64,000 nucleotides of DNA from Ensifer sp. IC3342 (GTDB lineage: Bacteria > Pseudomonadota > Alphaproteobacteria > Rhizobiales > Rhizobiaceae): NCBI RefSeq assembly GCF_020193655.1, contig NZ_JADYVE010000001.1:806001-870000 (forward strand). Direction: 5' to 3'. Each line of letters opens with the position of its first letter. Within the stretch, counting starts at the first letter, position 1. Made by a program: the position numbers and the translations under genes. Of the stretch, positions 38,841 through 48,165 are shown piece after piece. The notes beneath the pieces were generated by a model. That model was not told the origin of the DNA, searched no databases, and saw nothing but the letters and a program-made list of their open reading frames with translations.

Positions 38841-39899
38841 TCAGAGGAAATTGAGCAAGCTCAACTGCTGAATCCGCGATGTGAGCGTATAAGATGTCTC
38901 AAGTTGCGTTTTCAGAAGGTTTATCCGCGTCGACGTCGCCTCCTCGTCGATGCCTTCGACGTCGCCGATATGCGTGGTGACGAGTTTGATCTGAGCCGCC
39001 AGGGAATCGTTTGCCTTCTTCACGCGGGCCTCGGCCACGCCGAGCGCGCTGCGCTCCGCGTCGATGCCGGTAATCCCCTGTTCGACGTAATCAAGGGCTG
39101 CTTCGCCGATTGCGCTGCGCACTTCCGAAGTGACGCCCTTGTCCATCAGCTCCGAGGCGATAACACTCGCGAGCGCGAACATCCGGACTCCGGTCGTGTT
39201 GACATTCGTCGAGCTTTCGATGACCTCAGACGTGCTGATGCGGCTGGTCATGTTCTGGTTCGACGCGTCGGACCAATTGGCATCCCATTGGGCGCCAGTG
39301 TACATCGGCTCCACCACCGTGGTGATGAAATCCTGCATCTGCGTGACAGAGAACTGGTCCATCGCCGTCAGCGGCGGAACCTGGGCGGCCATGTATGTCG
39401 ACAGCGCCGAGTTGAAGGCAGCCTTGGCAGCCGAGGTCGCCGCGGAATTATAATCCGCAAGCGGCTTCGCGTCGGAATTGATGCCGGAAAACAGGAACTC
39501 GCCGTTGAACGAGGTATTCGCCGCCGACGTGAAAAGCGAAAGAGCGCTGTCGATTTCGGTCTTCTGAATCGCCAGCTTATCGGCCGAATCGTTGCCCTTG
39601 AACGTCACCAGGGTGTCGCGGACCTTTTGCGCGGCGCTCGCCATCGTCTCGAGCGCCTCCTGGGAGGCAGAAAGGCGCTGATTGACGATCGAGTTGGTGC
39701 TTGTCAGCGCGTTCATGCGCGCCAGCTCGCGTTGCAGGTTGAGCGAGCGTGAGGTCGTTGCCCCGAGCGTGAGGCCGACATCGGCATGGCGGCCCGTCGT
39801 CAGTTCCTTTTGAAGATTAAGCATCTCTGCCTGCTGCTGCTGAATCGTCAGCCGCATGGCGTTTTGTATCGCCAGATTCGAAACGAAGGACGTCTTCAT
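38841..39899 (-). CDS. flgL: Hook-filament junction protein FlgL
   Basis: Junction protein of 352 aa with flagellin-like ends (N-terminus QNAMRLTIQQQQAEMLNLQKELTTGRHADVG; C-terminus LKTQLETSYTLTSRIQQLSLLNFL). It is laid down after FlgK and before the flagellin filament. It starts 2 bp after flgK. A FlgN-like chaperone gene is at the end of the same cluster. Confidence 0.93.
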   Translation of the reverse strand: MKTSFVSNLAIQNAMRLTIQQQQAEMLNLQKELTTGRHADVGLTLGATTSRSLNLQRELARMNALTSTNSIVNQRLSASQEALETMASAAQKVRDTLVTFKGNDSADKLAIQKTEIDSALSLFTSAANTSFNGEFLFSGINSDAKPLADYNSAATSAAKAAFNSALSTYMAAQVPPLTAMDQFSVTQMQDFITTVVEPMYTGAQWDANWSDASNQNMTSRISTSEVIESSTNVNTTGVRMFALASVIASELMDKGVTSEVRSAIGEAALDYVEQGITGIDAERSALGVAEARVKKANDSLAAQIKLVTTHIGDVEGIDEEATSTRINLLKTQLETSYTLTSRIQQLSLLNFL

Positions 39900-39901
39900 A
39901 A

Positions 39902-41359
39902 TTACCTCACGGCTTCGAGTAGGGCCGCCATCATGGCGTCCACGGTACTGACCAGCTTGGCCGATGCTTTGTAGGATTGCTCCAGGTCGAGCAGCAGGGA
40001 CAATTCCTCGTCGATGCTGACGCCCGTTTCCTTGCTGAGCGCCTCCTGCGTGCGGGCGAGAAGTGCCGATTTGTTGTCGCTGGCGGTTGAAGCGGTACTG
40101 CGCAGCTGCTCCAGCCAGCCGATCGACGATGTGGCGAAATCGAGGATCGAGCTGCTTCCGTCGAGACCGGTTGCAGGGTCGAAAGCCATGTCCTCACCCA
40201 TGGCGTCGATGAAGCCTTCGAGCAGGGCGGTGTAGCCCGCATCGGGTGTTGCAGCGCCGCCCGGATTGGACACGACGCCGTTGAAGCCACCATCGCGCAG
40301 CAGCATCGGATTGGCTTTCGCCAAGGGATTGACGGCAAGCGTCGCCGCAAGGCCGGGAACGACCGTGCCCACCGGCGGGACCGCGCCGCCTGCCCAGGTG
40401 AAGAGCCCGGGTGCATAGGGGATCGGCGGCACGCCGGACGGATTGCCCTCCTGGAAGAGTGTCACCAGACCACGGGCGATTTCGTCGAGCTGCGACTGAA
40501 ATTTTGGCGCGACGTCGTCGCGCAATTGAAGCAGGCTCGCCAGCTTGCCTTCGGCCGTCGTGTTGGCCCCGGAACCCGCGGCAACCGGTACACCGTCGAC
40601 ATAGATCTTGTTGCCGGTGATCGTCGCATCATAGGCTGCCTTCGGAGCAAAGGTGACGGACCGCGGCATGGTCTCGAACAGCACCGTGCCATCTGCCGTG
40701 TAGATCACCGTGTCGTTATTGGCCCTCGTGACCGTCGAGATGCCGATGATCTCCGACACCTGCTTCAGGATCTTGTCGCGTTGGTCGAGGGCTTCGCTCG
40801 CGTCCTGCCCCTGGGCGGTGGCCGATTTGACGGCATTGTTCGCCTTTTCGAAATCGGCGAGAAGGCTGTTCAGCTTCTCGACCTCGATCGCGATCTCCTT
40901 GTCGGCGTCGGCGCGCAGGCTCTGAACGGCATTCGCCGTCGTGCTGATTGCGTTGGCCAGATCGCCAGCGTCCGACACCGCGGAAGCGGCCATCGAGGGG
41001 TTTCCGGGCGTCGACGCGAAAGTCTGCAGGCTATCCCGGAACGTCGCCAGGTATGTCGCCGGCGACGTTTCGTAGTCGTTGCCGCCGAGTGACGATTTCA
41101 GGAGCTCCAAACCGGAAAGCAGACGAGCCTGGCCGGACGACTGGCCGATGCTCGATATGGTCTGCTTAAGCAGCGCCTCGTTCTGCGCCCGATAGATCGA
41201 GACGACCTGCGCTCCGTTCGGCGTCGAGCCCAGCAGCGCCATGCGGCGCGAATAATCCGCGTTGCCCGCGTTTGCGACGTTCTTCGATACGATGGCCGTC
41301 TGAGCCGCCGTGTTGTTGAAAGCCGATTGCGCGATTGTGATTGCGGTGGACAGCGACAT
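39902..41359 (-). CDS. flgK: Hook-filament junction protein FlgK
   Basis: Junction protein of 485 aa. The N-terminal helix (MSLSTAITIAQSAFNNTAAQTAIVSKNVANAGNADYSRR) and the C-terminal DEELSLLLDLEQSYKASAKLVSTVDAMM are the axial-family ends. It connects the hook to FlgL. It follows flgE after 24 bp. Confidence 0.94.
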   Translation of the reverse strand: MSLSTAITIAQSAFNNTAAQTAIVSKNVANAGNADYSRRMALLGSTPNGAQVVSIYRAQNEALLKQTISSIGQSSGQARLLSGLELLKSSLGGNDYETSPATYLATFRDSLQTFASTPGNPSMAASAVSDAGDLANAISTTANAVQSLRADADKEIAIEVEKLNSLLADFEKANNAVKSATAQGQDASEALDQRDKILKQVSEIIGISTVTRANNDTVIYTADGTVLFETMPRSVTFAPKAAYDATITGNKIYVDGVPVAAGSGANTTAEGKLASLLQLRDDVAPKFQSQLDEIARGLVTLFQEGNPSGVPPIPYAPGLFTWAGGAVPPVGTVVPGLAATLAVNPLAKANPMLLRDGGFNGVVSNPGGAATPDAGYTALLEGFIDAMGEDMAFDPATGLDGSSSILDFATSSIGWLEQLRSTASTASDNKSALLARTQEALSKETGVSIDEELSLLLDLEQSYKASAKLVSTVDAMMAALLEAVR

Positions 41360-41383
41360 AACGCGGACCGTCTCTCTTTTCGA

Positions 41384-42613
41384 TTACCGTTTCAGGTTGA
41401 CCAGCACGTCGAGCAGTTCGGCACCGGTCTGGAAGACCTTGGAGTTGGCCGTGTAGTTGCGCTGGGATTCGATCATCGCCGTCAGTTCTTCAGCGATGTC
41501 GACATTGGAGCTTTCGAGCGCCCCGGAAAGGATTTCGCCGAAGTTACCGGCACCGGCGAAGCCGGTGATGATGACGCCGGAGTCGACGCCCTGCGAATAG
41601 ACGTTGCCGGACTCGGGCAGCAGCTTGTCTGGGCTCTGCACGTTGGCAAGAGCGATGCGATAACGTGGGTCGAGCTTGCCGTTTTCGTACTTGACGTAGA
41701 CGATGCCGTCGGAGTCGATCTGGAAACCGGCGACCTTGCTCGGCGCGTTGCCGTCGATCGTACCGCCGTCGGAGTTGAAGGCGTAGCCGAGTTGGGTGGT
41801 CTTGGTGAGGTCGATCGTGATCGCGGCAAGGTTCGCGCCAGTCCCGGGCAGACCGGTCATCGCCGTGGTCGTGAGCGTTGCCGGAGAAGTTGTGAGCGCC
41901 CCGCTTGCATCAAAGGCCAAGGCCGCGGTGCCGAGTACACCGGTGGCCGGCGGACCGGCGGTATAGGTCGCACGATCGCGGATTTCGACTGACCAATTGT
42001 TTGCTGCGGTTTTCGTGTACACAAAATCGAGAATGCGTGTGTTGCCCTGGCTGTCATAGACGACGAGCGACGTGGTGGACGCATCGCCTACGGCCGCGCC
42101 TGAAGGAAGATTGGCGCCCATGGAACCCGTCGTCGATCCCTGGGCGACCAATCCTTCGGAGCTAAGATTTACTTTGGTCAGACCGTCGAAGCCGTTGACG
42201 ACAACTGTTGGATCGGCGCCAGCCTGGTACTCGTAGCCCATTAGCGTGAAGCCGGCGGCATTGACGAGATTGCCTTCCTTGTCCGGGACGAAGGCGCCGG
42301 CGCGCGTCAGATATTCCTGACCGTTTGCACCTTCAACGATGAAGAAGCCACCGCCGTCGATGGCGAGATCGCTGCCGGAAGTGGTGTAAGTCGTCGCACC
42401 CTGCTCGGAGATGCTGTAGCGAACCTGGGTCTGCACGCCGCCGGAGTTGTAGGCACCGTTGCTCGACGGCAGGATCATCGAGGAGAATTCGGTCGAGGCG
42501 CGTTTGTAGCCGGTCGTGTTGGCGTTCGCGATGTTCTCGGCGACTGTGCTGAGCCGGTTCGATTGGGCGTTCATGCCGGACACGCCGGTTCTCATGGTAC
42601 CGTAGAGACTCAT
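41384..42613 (-). CDS. flgE: Flagellar hook protein FlgE
   Basis: Hook subunit of 409 aa. N-terminal [39 protein letters not shown] and C-terminal TAMIESQRNYTANSKVFQTGAELLDVLVNLKR are diagnostic for the rod/hook family, and DLAIDGGGFFIV follows the N-terminal part. Hook length is set by MotD/FliK in this group. The gene stands 90 bp after rem. Confidence 0.96.
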   Translation of the reverse strand: MSLYGTMRTGVSGMNAQSNRLSTVAENIANANTTGYKRASTEFSSMILPSSNGAYNSGGVQTQVRYSISEQGATTYTTSGSDLAIDGGGFFIVEGANGQEYLTRAGAFVPDKEGNLVNAAGFTLMGYEYQAGADPTVVVNGFDGLTKVNLSSEGLVAQGSTTGSMGANLPSGAAVGDASTTSLVVYDSQGNTRILDFVYTKTAANNWSVEIRDRATYTAGPPATGVLGTAALAFDASGALTTSPATLTTTAMTGLPGTGANLAAITIDLTKTTQLGYAFNSDGGTIDGNAPSKVAGFQIDSDGIVYVKYENGKLDPRYRIALANVQSPDKLLPESGNVYSQGVDSGVIITGFAGAGNFGEILSGALESSNVDIAEELTAMIESQRNYTANSKVFQTGAELLDVLVNLKR

Positions 42614-42703
42614 ATCGGATCCTCAATTCCTTGTTGCGGCGACACTAGGAGCCGGGCCTTGCGTGAACCTGTCTTGAGCCGGCCCCGACCCGCTGCCGCG
42701 CGC

Positions 42704-43375
42704 TCAATTCCAGTCGATGCAGTAGCCAAGGAAGCGCTTGGAATCGATCGGGTCGAAGCCGAGCTTCTTGCGCAATTTCTTGCGCAGCTTGCTGATGTGG
42801 CTTTCGACGACGTTCTCCTCGACGTCCTCGTCGAAGATGCCGTAGATCGCGTTGAAGATCTGGGACTTCGACACACGGCGGCCGCGGTTGGCGACCAGGT
42901 ATTCGAGAATGCGCCGCTCGCGCCGCGGCAGGGCGAAGACCTCGCCATTGATTTCCGGATCGCGGCCGTCGGCGAAAACGCGGATCGGTCCGATATCGGT
43001 ATAGTTGGTGATGGCCTTGAGGCGCCGGCGGATCGCTGCAACCCGAGCGAGGATCTCCCGTGGGTGCACCGGCTTGCGCACAACGTCGTCGACCCCGCAG
43101 TCGAACAGCGCCAGGGTGTTTTCGAGCGAAGGTGTGTCGCTCATCGCGATGACCGGCGCCATCGAGCGATCACGAATCGCGCGCGGCAGGCTGAATGCGC
43201 TGTCGCCCTGCCCGATCAGAAACGCCTCGACCGCATCGATATCCGAGTCAGCAGCCGTGTTTACCCACTCGCCGAATTCCCTCGGATCAAAACCCGTCGA
43301 GGGAATACCTTCGCGCCCGAACAAGGACGTGTAGCCATCCTTTACGAGCTCTCTATCATCAACCACCACGATCAT
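42704..43375 (-). CDS. rem: OmpR-type regulator of motility Rem
   Basis: Regulator of 223 aa: N-terminal receiver-like domain (about 1-115) and C-terminal OmpR-type winged helix ([28 protein letters not shown]...[12 protein letters not shown]). In S. meliloti Rem switches on flagellar and motility genes in exponential growth, under VisNR control. In the receiver the acid pair D6/D7 and K101 are present, but no aspartate stands at the phosphorylation site (the beta-3 strand reads AFLIG). Phosphorylation-independent activity is therefore likely. Its place inside the flagellar cluster, with 271 bp upstream, allows its own promoter. Confidence 0.93.
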   Translation of the reverse strand: MIVVVDDRELVKDGYTSLFGREGIPSTGFDPREFGEWVNTAADSDIDAVEAFLIGQGDSAFSLPRAIRDRSMAPVIAMSDTPSLENTLALFDCGVDDVVRKPVHPREILARVAAIRRRLKAITNYTDIGPIRVFADGRDPEINGEVFALPRRERRILEYLVANRGRRVSKSQIFNAIYGIFDEDVEENVVESHISKLRKKLRKKLGFDPIDSKRFLGYCIDWN

Positions 43376-43646
43376 TCGTCCGCCTCCGAATCAATATGGG
43401 TGCCTCGTTGATAAAGAGGTACGAATCGAGGGATTCACGAACAACTAGAGGAAGTTAATGGGCGATTTTAATAATTGATTAGGGATTGCGTGCCGATTTG
43501 ATCTACATCTAGTGGGTATTCGTTAATCATGACACTAAAATCGTGTGGAAAAGTTAACAGCATGCAGCAAATCCGCTTGCCATCATAATCCGCCCGCATT
43601 GTCGCCACAATGTGGCCACCAACCGGGAAATGCAATTTCAAGTTGA

Positions 43647-44213
43647 TTATTGGCAGAACTGCGCGGCGTTCGGCGTCCACTTGCCGTAGCCTGTCGCGAC
43701 GAGATTCGCGATCACCCGGCAGACGTATTTCTTCTGCGCCGGATCGTTGTTCGGACCGGCATGATAACGCGCGACAGCCATCGTCCAGCTCTCGTGCTTC
43801 GCGCGCAGATCGGACAGGAAGCGCGCGGCATATTCGACGTTCTTGCGCGGATCAAGCATTTCCTCCGGCGAACGGAAATTCTCGCCGTGAAAGTAGTAAT
43901 TGATCTGCATGCAACCGAGGTCGATGAGCTTCGCCCCTTGCGCGCGGGCCGTGCCGAAGCGGACCAAAACGTCTTGCACGCTGGTGCCGAAATAGGCCTT
44001 GCCCTCGATGTTCATAGCGTAAGGCTGGAGAGATCCCTTGCGGCCGGTCTCGGTCAAGCCCACGGAATAGAGAATTCCCGTCGGGATGCCGTATTTCGAA
44101 GCAGCAGAAACGATCTCGCGCTCGCAGACGCCGGCGCTTGCCCAGGCGCTACATATAGACGTAGCTAGCACGATTGCGCTCAGCGTCAACCGGCGCATCA
44201 TCCAGTCCGTCAT
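43647..44213 (-). CDS. Lytic transglycosylase of the flagellar cluster
   Basis: Exported SLT-fold enzyme of 188 aa. Signal peptide at about 5-27. The catalytic region has YSVGLTETG (glutamate), GCMQINYYFHG and VARYHAGPN, the standard transglycosylase motifs. It probably opens peptidoglycan for the rod, standing in for the muramidase domain absent from the FlgJ-like protein. ATG 44213 was chosen by the GGCGGG upstream and by the signal peptide. It overlaps the end of motD by 65 bp. Confidence 0.88.
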   Translation of the reverse strand: MTDWMMRRLTLSAIVLATSICSAWASAGVCEREIVSAASKYGIPTGILYSVGLTETGRKGSLQPYAMNIEGKAYFGTSVQDVLVRFGTARAQGAKLIDLGCMQINYYFHGENFRSPEEMLDPRKNVEYAARFLSDLRAKHESWTMAVARYHAGPNNDPAQKKYVCRVIANLVATGYGKWTPNAAQFCQ

Positions 44214-45660
44214 TGCCCGCCCACCTTTCCGCCGATGCTTGCGCACCATCCTGTCTCTGGCGCTCCTGCCCGCTCCCCTCGCCGCCGTGTTCACGCCCCT
44301 GCTGACCGGCCGCGGTTTGCGCCTGCTGCTGTGCACCGCCGCCAGAAGAAGCGTCGCTGCCGGCATTGAAAACGATATTCACTTGGTCGACCGCGAAGCC
44401 TTGTGCGCGCAGCGCTTTCACCATCTCACCCTGATCGTCACGCAACTGGCGGAACGCCTCGCCGGACTCCACCTTCAGATCGACCTGCAGTTCGTCGTCC
44501 TTCAACCGCAACGTCGCCGTCACCGTGCCGAGCTCGATCGGATGCATCTGGATCTTGAGTGTGTTGAGCGTCTTGCCGACTTGGCCCGAAGGGTCGGATT
44601 GCGCCAAAGCCGTGCTCGATTGCATCAACTGCGCCCATCCGCTATCGCCCGCAATCGCGCCGGCCACAGAGGCCGCGTTGGTGTTCATGGCCAAGCCGAG
44701 ATAACGGCGCGCTTCCAGAACAGTGACGTTTTCCGCCTTGGACGTGGTGGCCGGCTTGGCGTTATCGACGACGGCCTTCTCTCCGTCCTTCGAAATGGTC
44801 ATCGTCACGGCTTGGCCTTTGCCATCAGCACGCGCAAACCGGAAGAGTTGATCGGACTCGGACGCATCATTCTCGACGGCCAAGCCTTCATTCGGAACAA
44901 TGTCGGCCACACCCTCGCCTTTAATTCGGACCGCATTGCCCGCAACGTCGCGTTGGCCGGGCGCGCGGTCCGCCTTGCCTTCCGGCTGCTGCAGAGCAGC
45001 GGTTACCACGGCTGCCGCACCGAGCATCGTCAGCAAGTCGTCGACGGTTCCTTTCGGGGAGTCGGCCGAGCGAGATGCACCCTCTTGTCCGGCGGCCGCC
45101 AATGCCTCGTCTACGGCCGCGCCTTCCGCCATTGTCTGCCCATGTGTGAGGGCAGCAATCTTTTGCGCGAGCGCATCCGTGTCCTGCTCTCCGCCAGCGG
45201 CTCGATCACTACCCGACGGCGCCCGTTCCCTCTCCGCGAGGCCCAGGCGCTGAAGCCGCTCTATTGCGTGCTCGCGAACGGAGAGGGTATTGGACGACCG
45301 TCGATTGCCCGCCGCGATCATATCTTCCGCTGCAGCGTTGCCGGGATCCTGCAACGATCTCGCTTCCCACCGGCCCTTTATTCCGTCGCGTCCGATCGTG
45401 GCGCGACTTTCGCTGTCGCCGGCTGCGGTGACTTCAGCGGACTGCCGCTGCGAACCATTCGCTGATGAACCGACTGTCGGTTTACTGGCATCGCCGGGGG
45501 CCGCGCTTTGTCCCTGCGTCTTCTGGCGGCCCGCGTCGGCAACGACGTCTTCGAAAGCGCGAGGCGCATCCCCGATCTGCTCTCTTCCGCCCTGTCGCGA
45601 TCCCGCCTTGCCTGATGCCGCAGGGACTGCGCTACGCAAAGTCTCTTCGAGAGGCCTCAT
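44149..45660 (-). CDS. motD: Hook-length control protein MotD (FliK)
   Basis: Protein of 503 aa. A long low-complexity, Q/G/A/S-rich N-terminal region is followed by the conserved C-terminal FliK domain: LNTLKIQMHPIELGTVTATLRLKDDELQVDLKVESGEAFRQLRDDQGEMVKALRAQG at about 360-420. MotD of S. meliloti was shown to be the FliK hook-length regulator. Its ATG overlaps the motC stop by 4 bp; its end overlaps the transglycosylase gene in another frame. Confidence 0.92.
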   Translation of the reverse strand: MRPLEETLRSAVPAASGKAGSRQGGREQIGDAPRAFEDVVADAGRQKTQGQSAAPGDASKPTVGSSANGSQRQSAEVTAAGDSESRATIGRDGIKGRWEARSLQDPGNAAAEDMIAAGNRRSSNTLSVREHAIERLQRLGLAERERAPSGSDRAAGGEQDTDALAQKIAALTHGQTMAEGAAVDEALAAAGQEGASRSADSPKGTVDDLLTMLGAAAVVTAALQQPEGKADRAPGQRDVAGNAVRIKGEGVADIVPNEGLAVENDASESDQLFRFARADGKGQAVTMTISKDGEKAVVDNAKPATTSKAENVTVLEARRYLGLAMNTNAASVAGAIAGDSGWAQLMQSSTALAQSDPSGQVGKTLNTLKIQMHPIELGTVTATLRLKDDELQVDLKVESGEAFRQLRDDQGEMVKALRAQGFAVDQVNIVFNAGSDASSGGGAQQQAQTAAGQQGREHGGEGSGQERQRQDGAQASAERWAGNDGLDDAPVDAERNRASYVYM

Positions 45661-46955
45661 GGTCCTTCCTCCTTCAGGAGCGCATCGATCTCAGCGATCT
45701 TCGAGCGACTGTTGGTGAGGAACCCGTCAAACGCGGGGTCCGTAGCCGTTCCCGCCCCCGTCTTGCCACCGTCGCTCGAATGCCCCGATGCCTCAGCCGT
45801 CTCGCCGAATGGGCTCATCCCGCTTCCCGTCTCCACGGACACAGCCTGGCCCTTTTCCGCGGGGATTCCATCCTGTGTAGGCGCTGACGCTTGCGTGGAG
45901 CTTTCATCCTGCGGTAGTTGCACGACCGCGTCAGCAATCGCCCTGGCCGCATCGCGGAGCGCACGGTCGCGCGGGGACAGTGATTCATCGGGAATTGCAT
46001 TGATGGTCTCGGCGGCCGCGAACACGTCCTCCGAGGGCACTGCTGCGAGTCCCTCATAAAAGCTCGCAAGGACCTGCGACTGCGAAGTGCCTCCGTCGGC
46101 GAGACCTTCGGCCCGTTTCGAGGCGAGCCGTGCAAGAGCCTGGTTGCCGCCGATCGCCGCACGACGGGCGACGCGAAGATAGACCTCGCGCTGGCGCGGT
46201 TGATCCATGAAGGCTAGGACCTCGGAGATCTTCTGCTCGGCGACCTCGTCGAAATGTGCAACCGCAAGTTCGACGAACACGTCCGCGAACTGACTTGCAT
46301 AAGGCGACGTCAGGTAACGGCGCGCATAGCTCAAAGCGTAGCGAAACCCTTTATCGGGATCGTTCGCCTTCGCGGCCAGAAAGACTGAACGGCGCAGCGC
46401 CGCCTCCTCGATGATCGTGCCCGGCGCAGTCAGACGGGCCCAGTCGTAATATTTCATCGCAGCCAATGGGTCCTGCTGCGAGATCGCGTTGCCGAGAATC
46501 AGGAAAAGATAGGGGCCGATGCGGGCGTTCTTGTATTCCGGCGCAGCGTTGGAAAGGTTTTCGACGACAAGCGCGCCCTTGCCGCTCAGATATTGCCGCA
46601 ACGCTTCCGTTACCCTGCTATCGAAATTGCCCTCGATGTCGCGGTCCGCCAGATAGTCGAGCGTGTCGGGGTTGCCGCCGCTCATAACGTAGACGAGCGC
46701 CGCATCGACGTTGCGCGGATCGCGGAAGGCCGACTGCTCGACGGCCCTCAGCCGTTTGTCAATCGCCCCCAGCATGAAGCGCTGCATTTCGATTGCGGAA
46801 TGATCGCCGAGAACCACCGAATCCTGAACATATTGCAGCGACCTGATCATCTTGAAGGGCGCGAGTTCTTCGGTGTCGCTCGCCCGGGCAAGGCCGGCGG
46901 CAAGCGGGAGGACCAGAACCGATGTCAGGAGAATGGCGTGCAGCCGCTTCAGCAT
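45657..46955 (-). CDS. motC: Periplasmic motility protein MotC
   Basis: Periplasmic protein of 432 aa with a signal peptide at 1-25 (MLKRLHAILLTSVLVLPLAAGLARA). The rest is a repetitive helical (TPR-like) region, followed by a proline/alanine-rich tail. In S. meliloti MotC binds the periplasmic part of MotB and is required for flagellar rotation. ATG 46955 is preferred because the signal peptide starts there; it lies 4 bp after motB. Confidence 0.92.
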   Translation of the reverse strand: MLKRLHAILLTSVLVLPLAAGLARASDTEELAPFKMIRSLQYVQDSVVLGDHSAIEMQRFMLGAIDKRLRAVEQSAFRDPRNVDAALVYVMSGGNPDTLDYLADRDIEGNFDSRVTEALRQYLSGKGALVVENLSNAAPEYKNARIGPYLFLILGNAISQQDPLAAMKYYDWARLTAPGTIIEEAALRRSVFLAAKANDPDKGFRYALSYARRYLTSPYASQFADVFVELAVAHFDEVAEQKISEVLAFMDQPRQREVYLRVARRAAIGGNQALARLASKRAEGLADGGTSQSQVLASFYEGLAAVPSEDVFAAAETINAIPDESLSPRDRALRDAARAIADAVVQLPQDESSTQASAPTQDGIPAEKGQAVSVETGSGMSPFGETAEASGHSSDGGKTGAGTATDPAFDGFLTNSRSKIAEIDALLKEEGP

Positions 46956-46959
46956 CCGA

Positions 46960-48165
46960 TCAACCCTGTCCCGACTGCAACAGGATTTCGATGCGCCGGT
47001 TACCGGGCGCGTACGGATCGCTCGGCACCTGCAGGCGGCGATCCGCGAAGCCACTGATCTGGCTGACGCGATCTTCCGTCAAGCCGCCGCGGACGAGCAT
47101 GTAATAGGCGCTCTGCGCGCGCGCCGCCGAGAGGCGCCAATTGTCATAGGTTCCGTCCTTGAACGGTCGGCCGTCCGTGTGGCCGCGGATCGCCACTGCA
47201 CCCTTGCGCTCTGCGAGCAACCGGCCGATCTTTTCCATGGCGAGCACGAGTTCCTTCTGTGGCACGGCGGAGCCGACCGCGAACATCGGTGCGTCCGTCT
47301 GCTCGCTGATCGTCACCAGAAGGCCGCCCTCGGCAGGGGTCACCATCAGTCCCTCGATGAGCCGCCCGGCATTTCCGCCGAGTTCCTTCTCGATTTCGGC
47401 TTTCAGCGCGTCTGCCTCTTTCTGCTGATCTGTCTCCGCGGTTTCAGGCTTGGACGCGCCCGCGCTCGTCGCCGTCTGACCTTCGATCTTGGCCGGCAGC
47501 GTACCGTCGGTGGCCGGCTTTTGCTCGGCCACTCCCTGTTCAGGGTTCGACGCGGCTGCCACGTCGCTTACCGTGGCATTGCCGGCCTCCTTGATCTCGA
47601 CTTGCTTGGTCCAGAAGTCCGGGTCGAAGGGATCGCGGTAGGCTTCGCCGCCCTCGGCACCCGTCGCGGGGCCCGACTGCGCCGCGCCGCCATCGCCCTT
47701 GACGCTGATATTGGCCTGCTGGCCGACTTCCTTGGCGATCTCGGAAAGAACCGAATAGGGGTTCTCGAAGAAATCGGCGTCGGAGTACTTGGTTTCCTCG
47801 CCGGATGTCGCGGTCTGCTGATCGCCCTTCTTGGCGGTGCCGCCGGTTTTCGCTTGCTCCCCATCGGTCTTTGACCGCTGCTGCGTCTGCTCGCCCTGGG
47901 CGTCCTTGGCGGGGTCCTTGAGCCCCTTCTCCGAGGGCTTCTGGTCGGTCAGTTGCACCGGATTGAAATAGGATGCGATGGCCGCCTTCGTCTCTTCGTT
48001 CGCGGCGTTGATCAGCCACATCACCAGAAAGAAGGCCATCATCGCCGTCATGAAGTCGGCATAGGCGATCTTCCACGAGCCGCCATGATGATCGCCATGA
48101 CCGTCCGAGGAACGCTTGACGATGATGATTTCGTTCTTACCGTTATGATGGCTTTCGTCACTCAT
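46960..48165 (-). CDS. motB: Flagellar motor stator protein MotB
   Basis: Stator subunit of 401 aa. One membrane helix (about 35-55: YADFMTAMMAFFLVMWLINAAN) carries D37, the proton-binding aspartate. A long hydrophilic linker follows (about 60-270), then the C-terminal OmpA-like peptidoglycan-binding domain (HTDGRPFKDGTYDNWRLSAARAQ). The unusually long linker is typical of rhizobial MotB, which works with MotC. Its partner MotA lies outside this window. Confidence 0.96.
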   Translation of the reverse strand: MSDESHHNGKNEIIIVKRSSDGHGDHHGGSWKIAYADFMTAMMAFFLVMWLINAANEETKAAIASYFNPVQLTDQKPSEKGLKDPAKDAQGEQTQQRSKTDGEQAKTGGTAKKGDQQTATSGEETKYSDADFFENPYSVLSEIAKEVGQQANISVKGDGGAAQSGPATGAEGGEAYRDPFDPDFWTKQVEIKEAGNATVSDVAAASNPEQGVAEQKPATDGTLPAKIEGQTATSAGASKPETAETDQQKEADALKAEIEKELGGNAGRLIEGLMVTPAEGGLLVTISEQTDAPMFAVGSAVPQKELVLAMEKIGRLLAERKGAVAIRGHTDGRPFKDGTYDNWRLSAARAQSAYYMLVRGGLTEDRVSQISGFADRRLQVPSDPYAPGNRRIEILLQSGQG

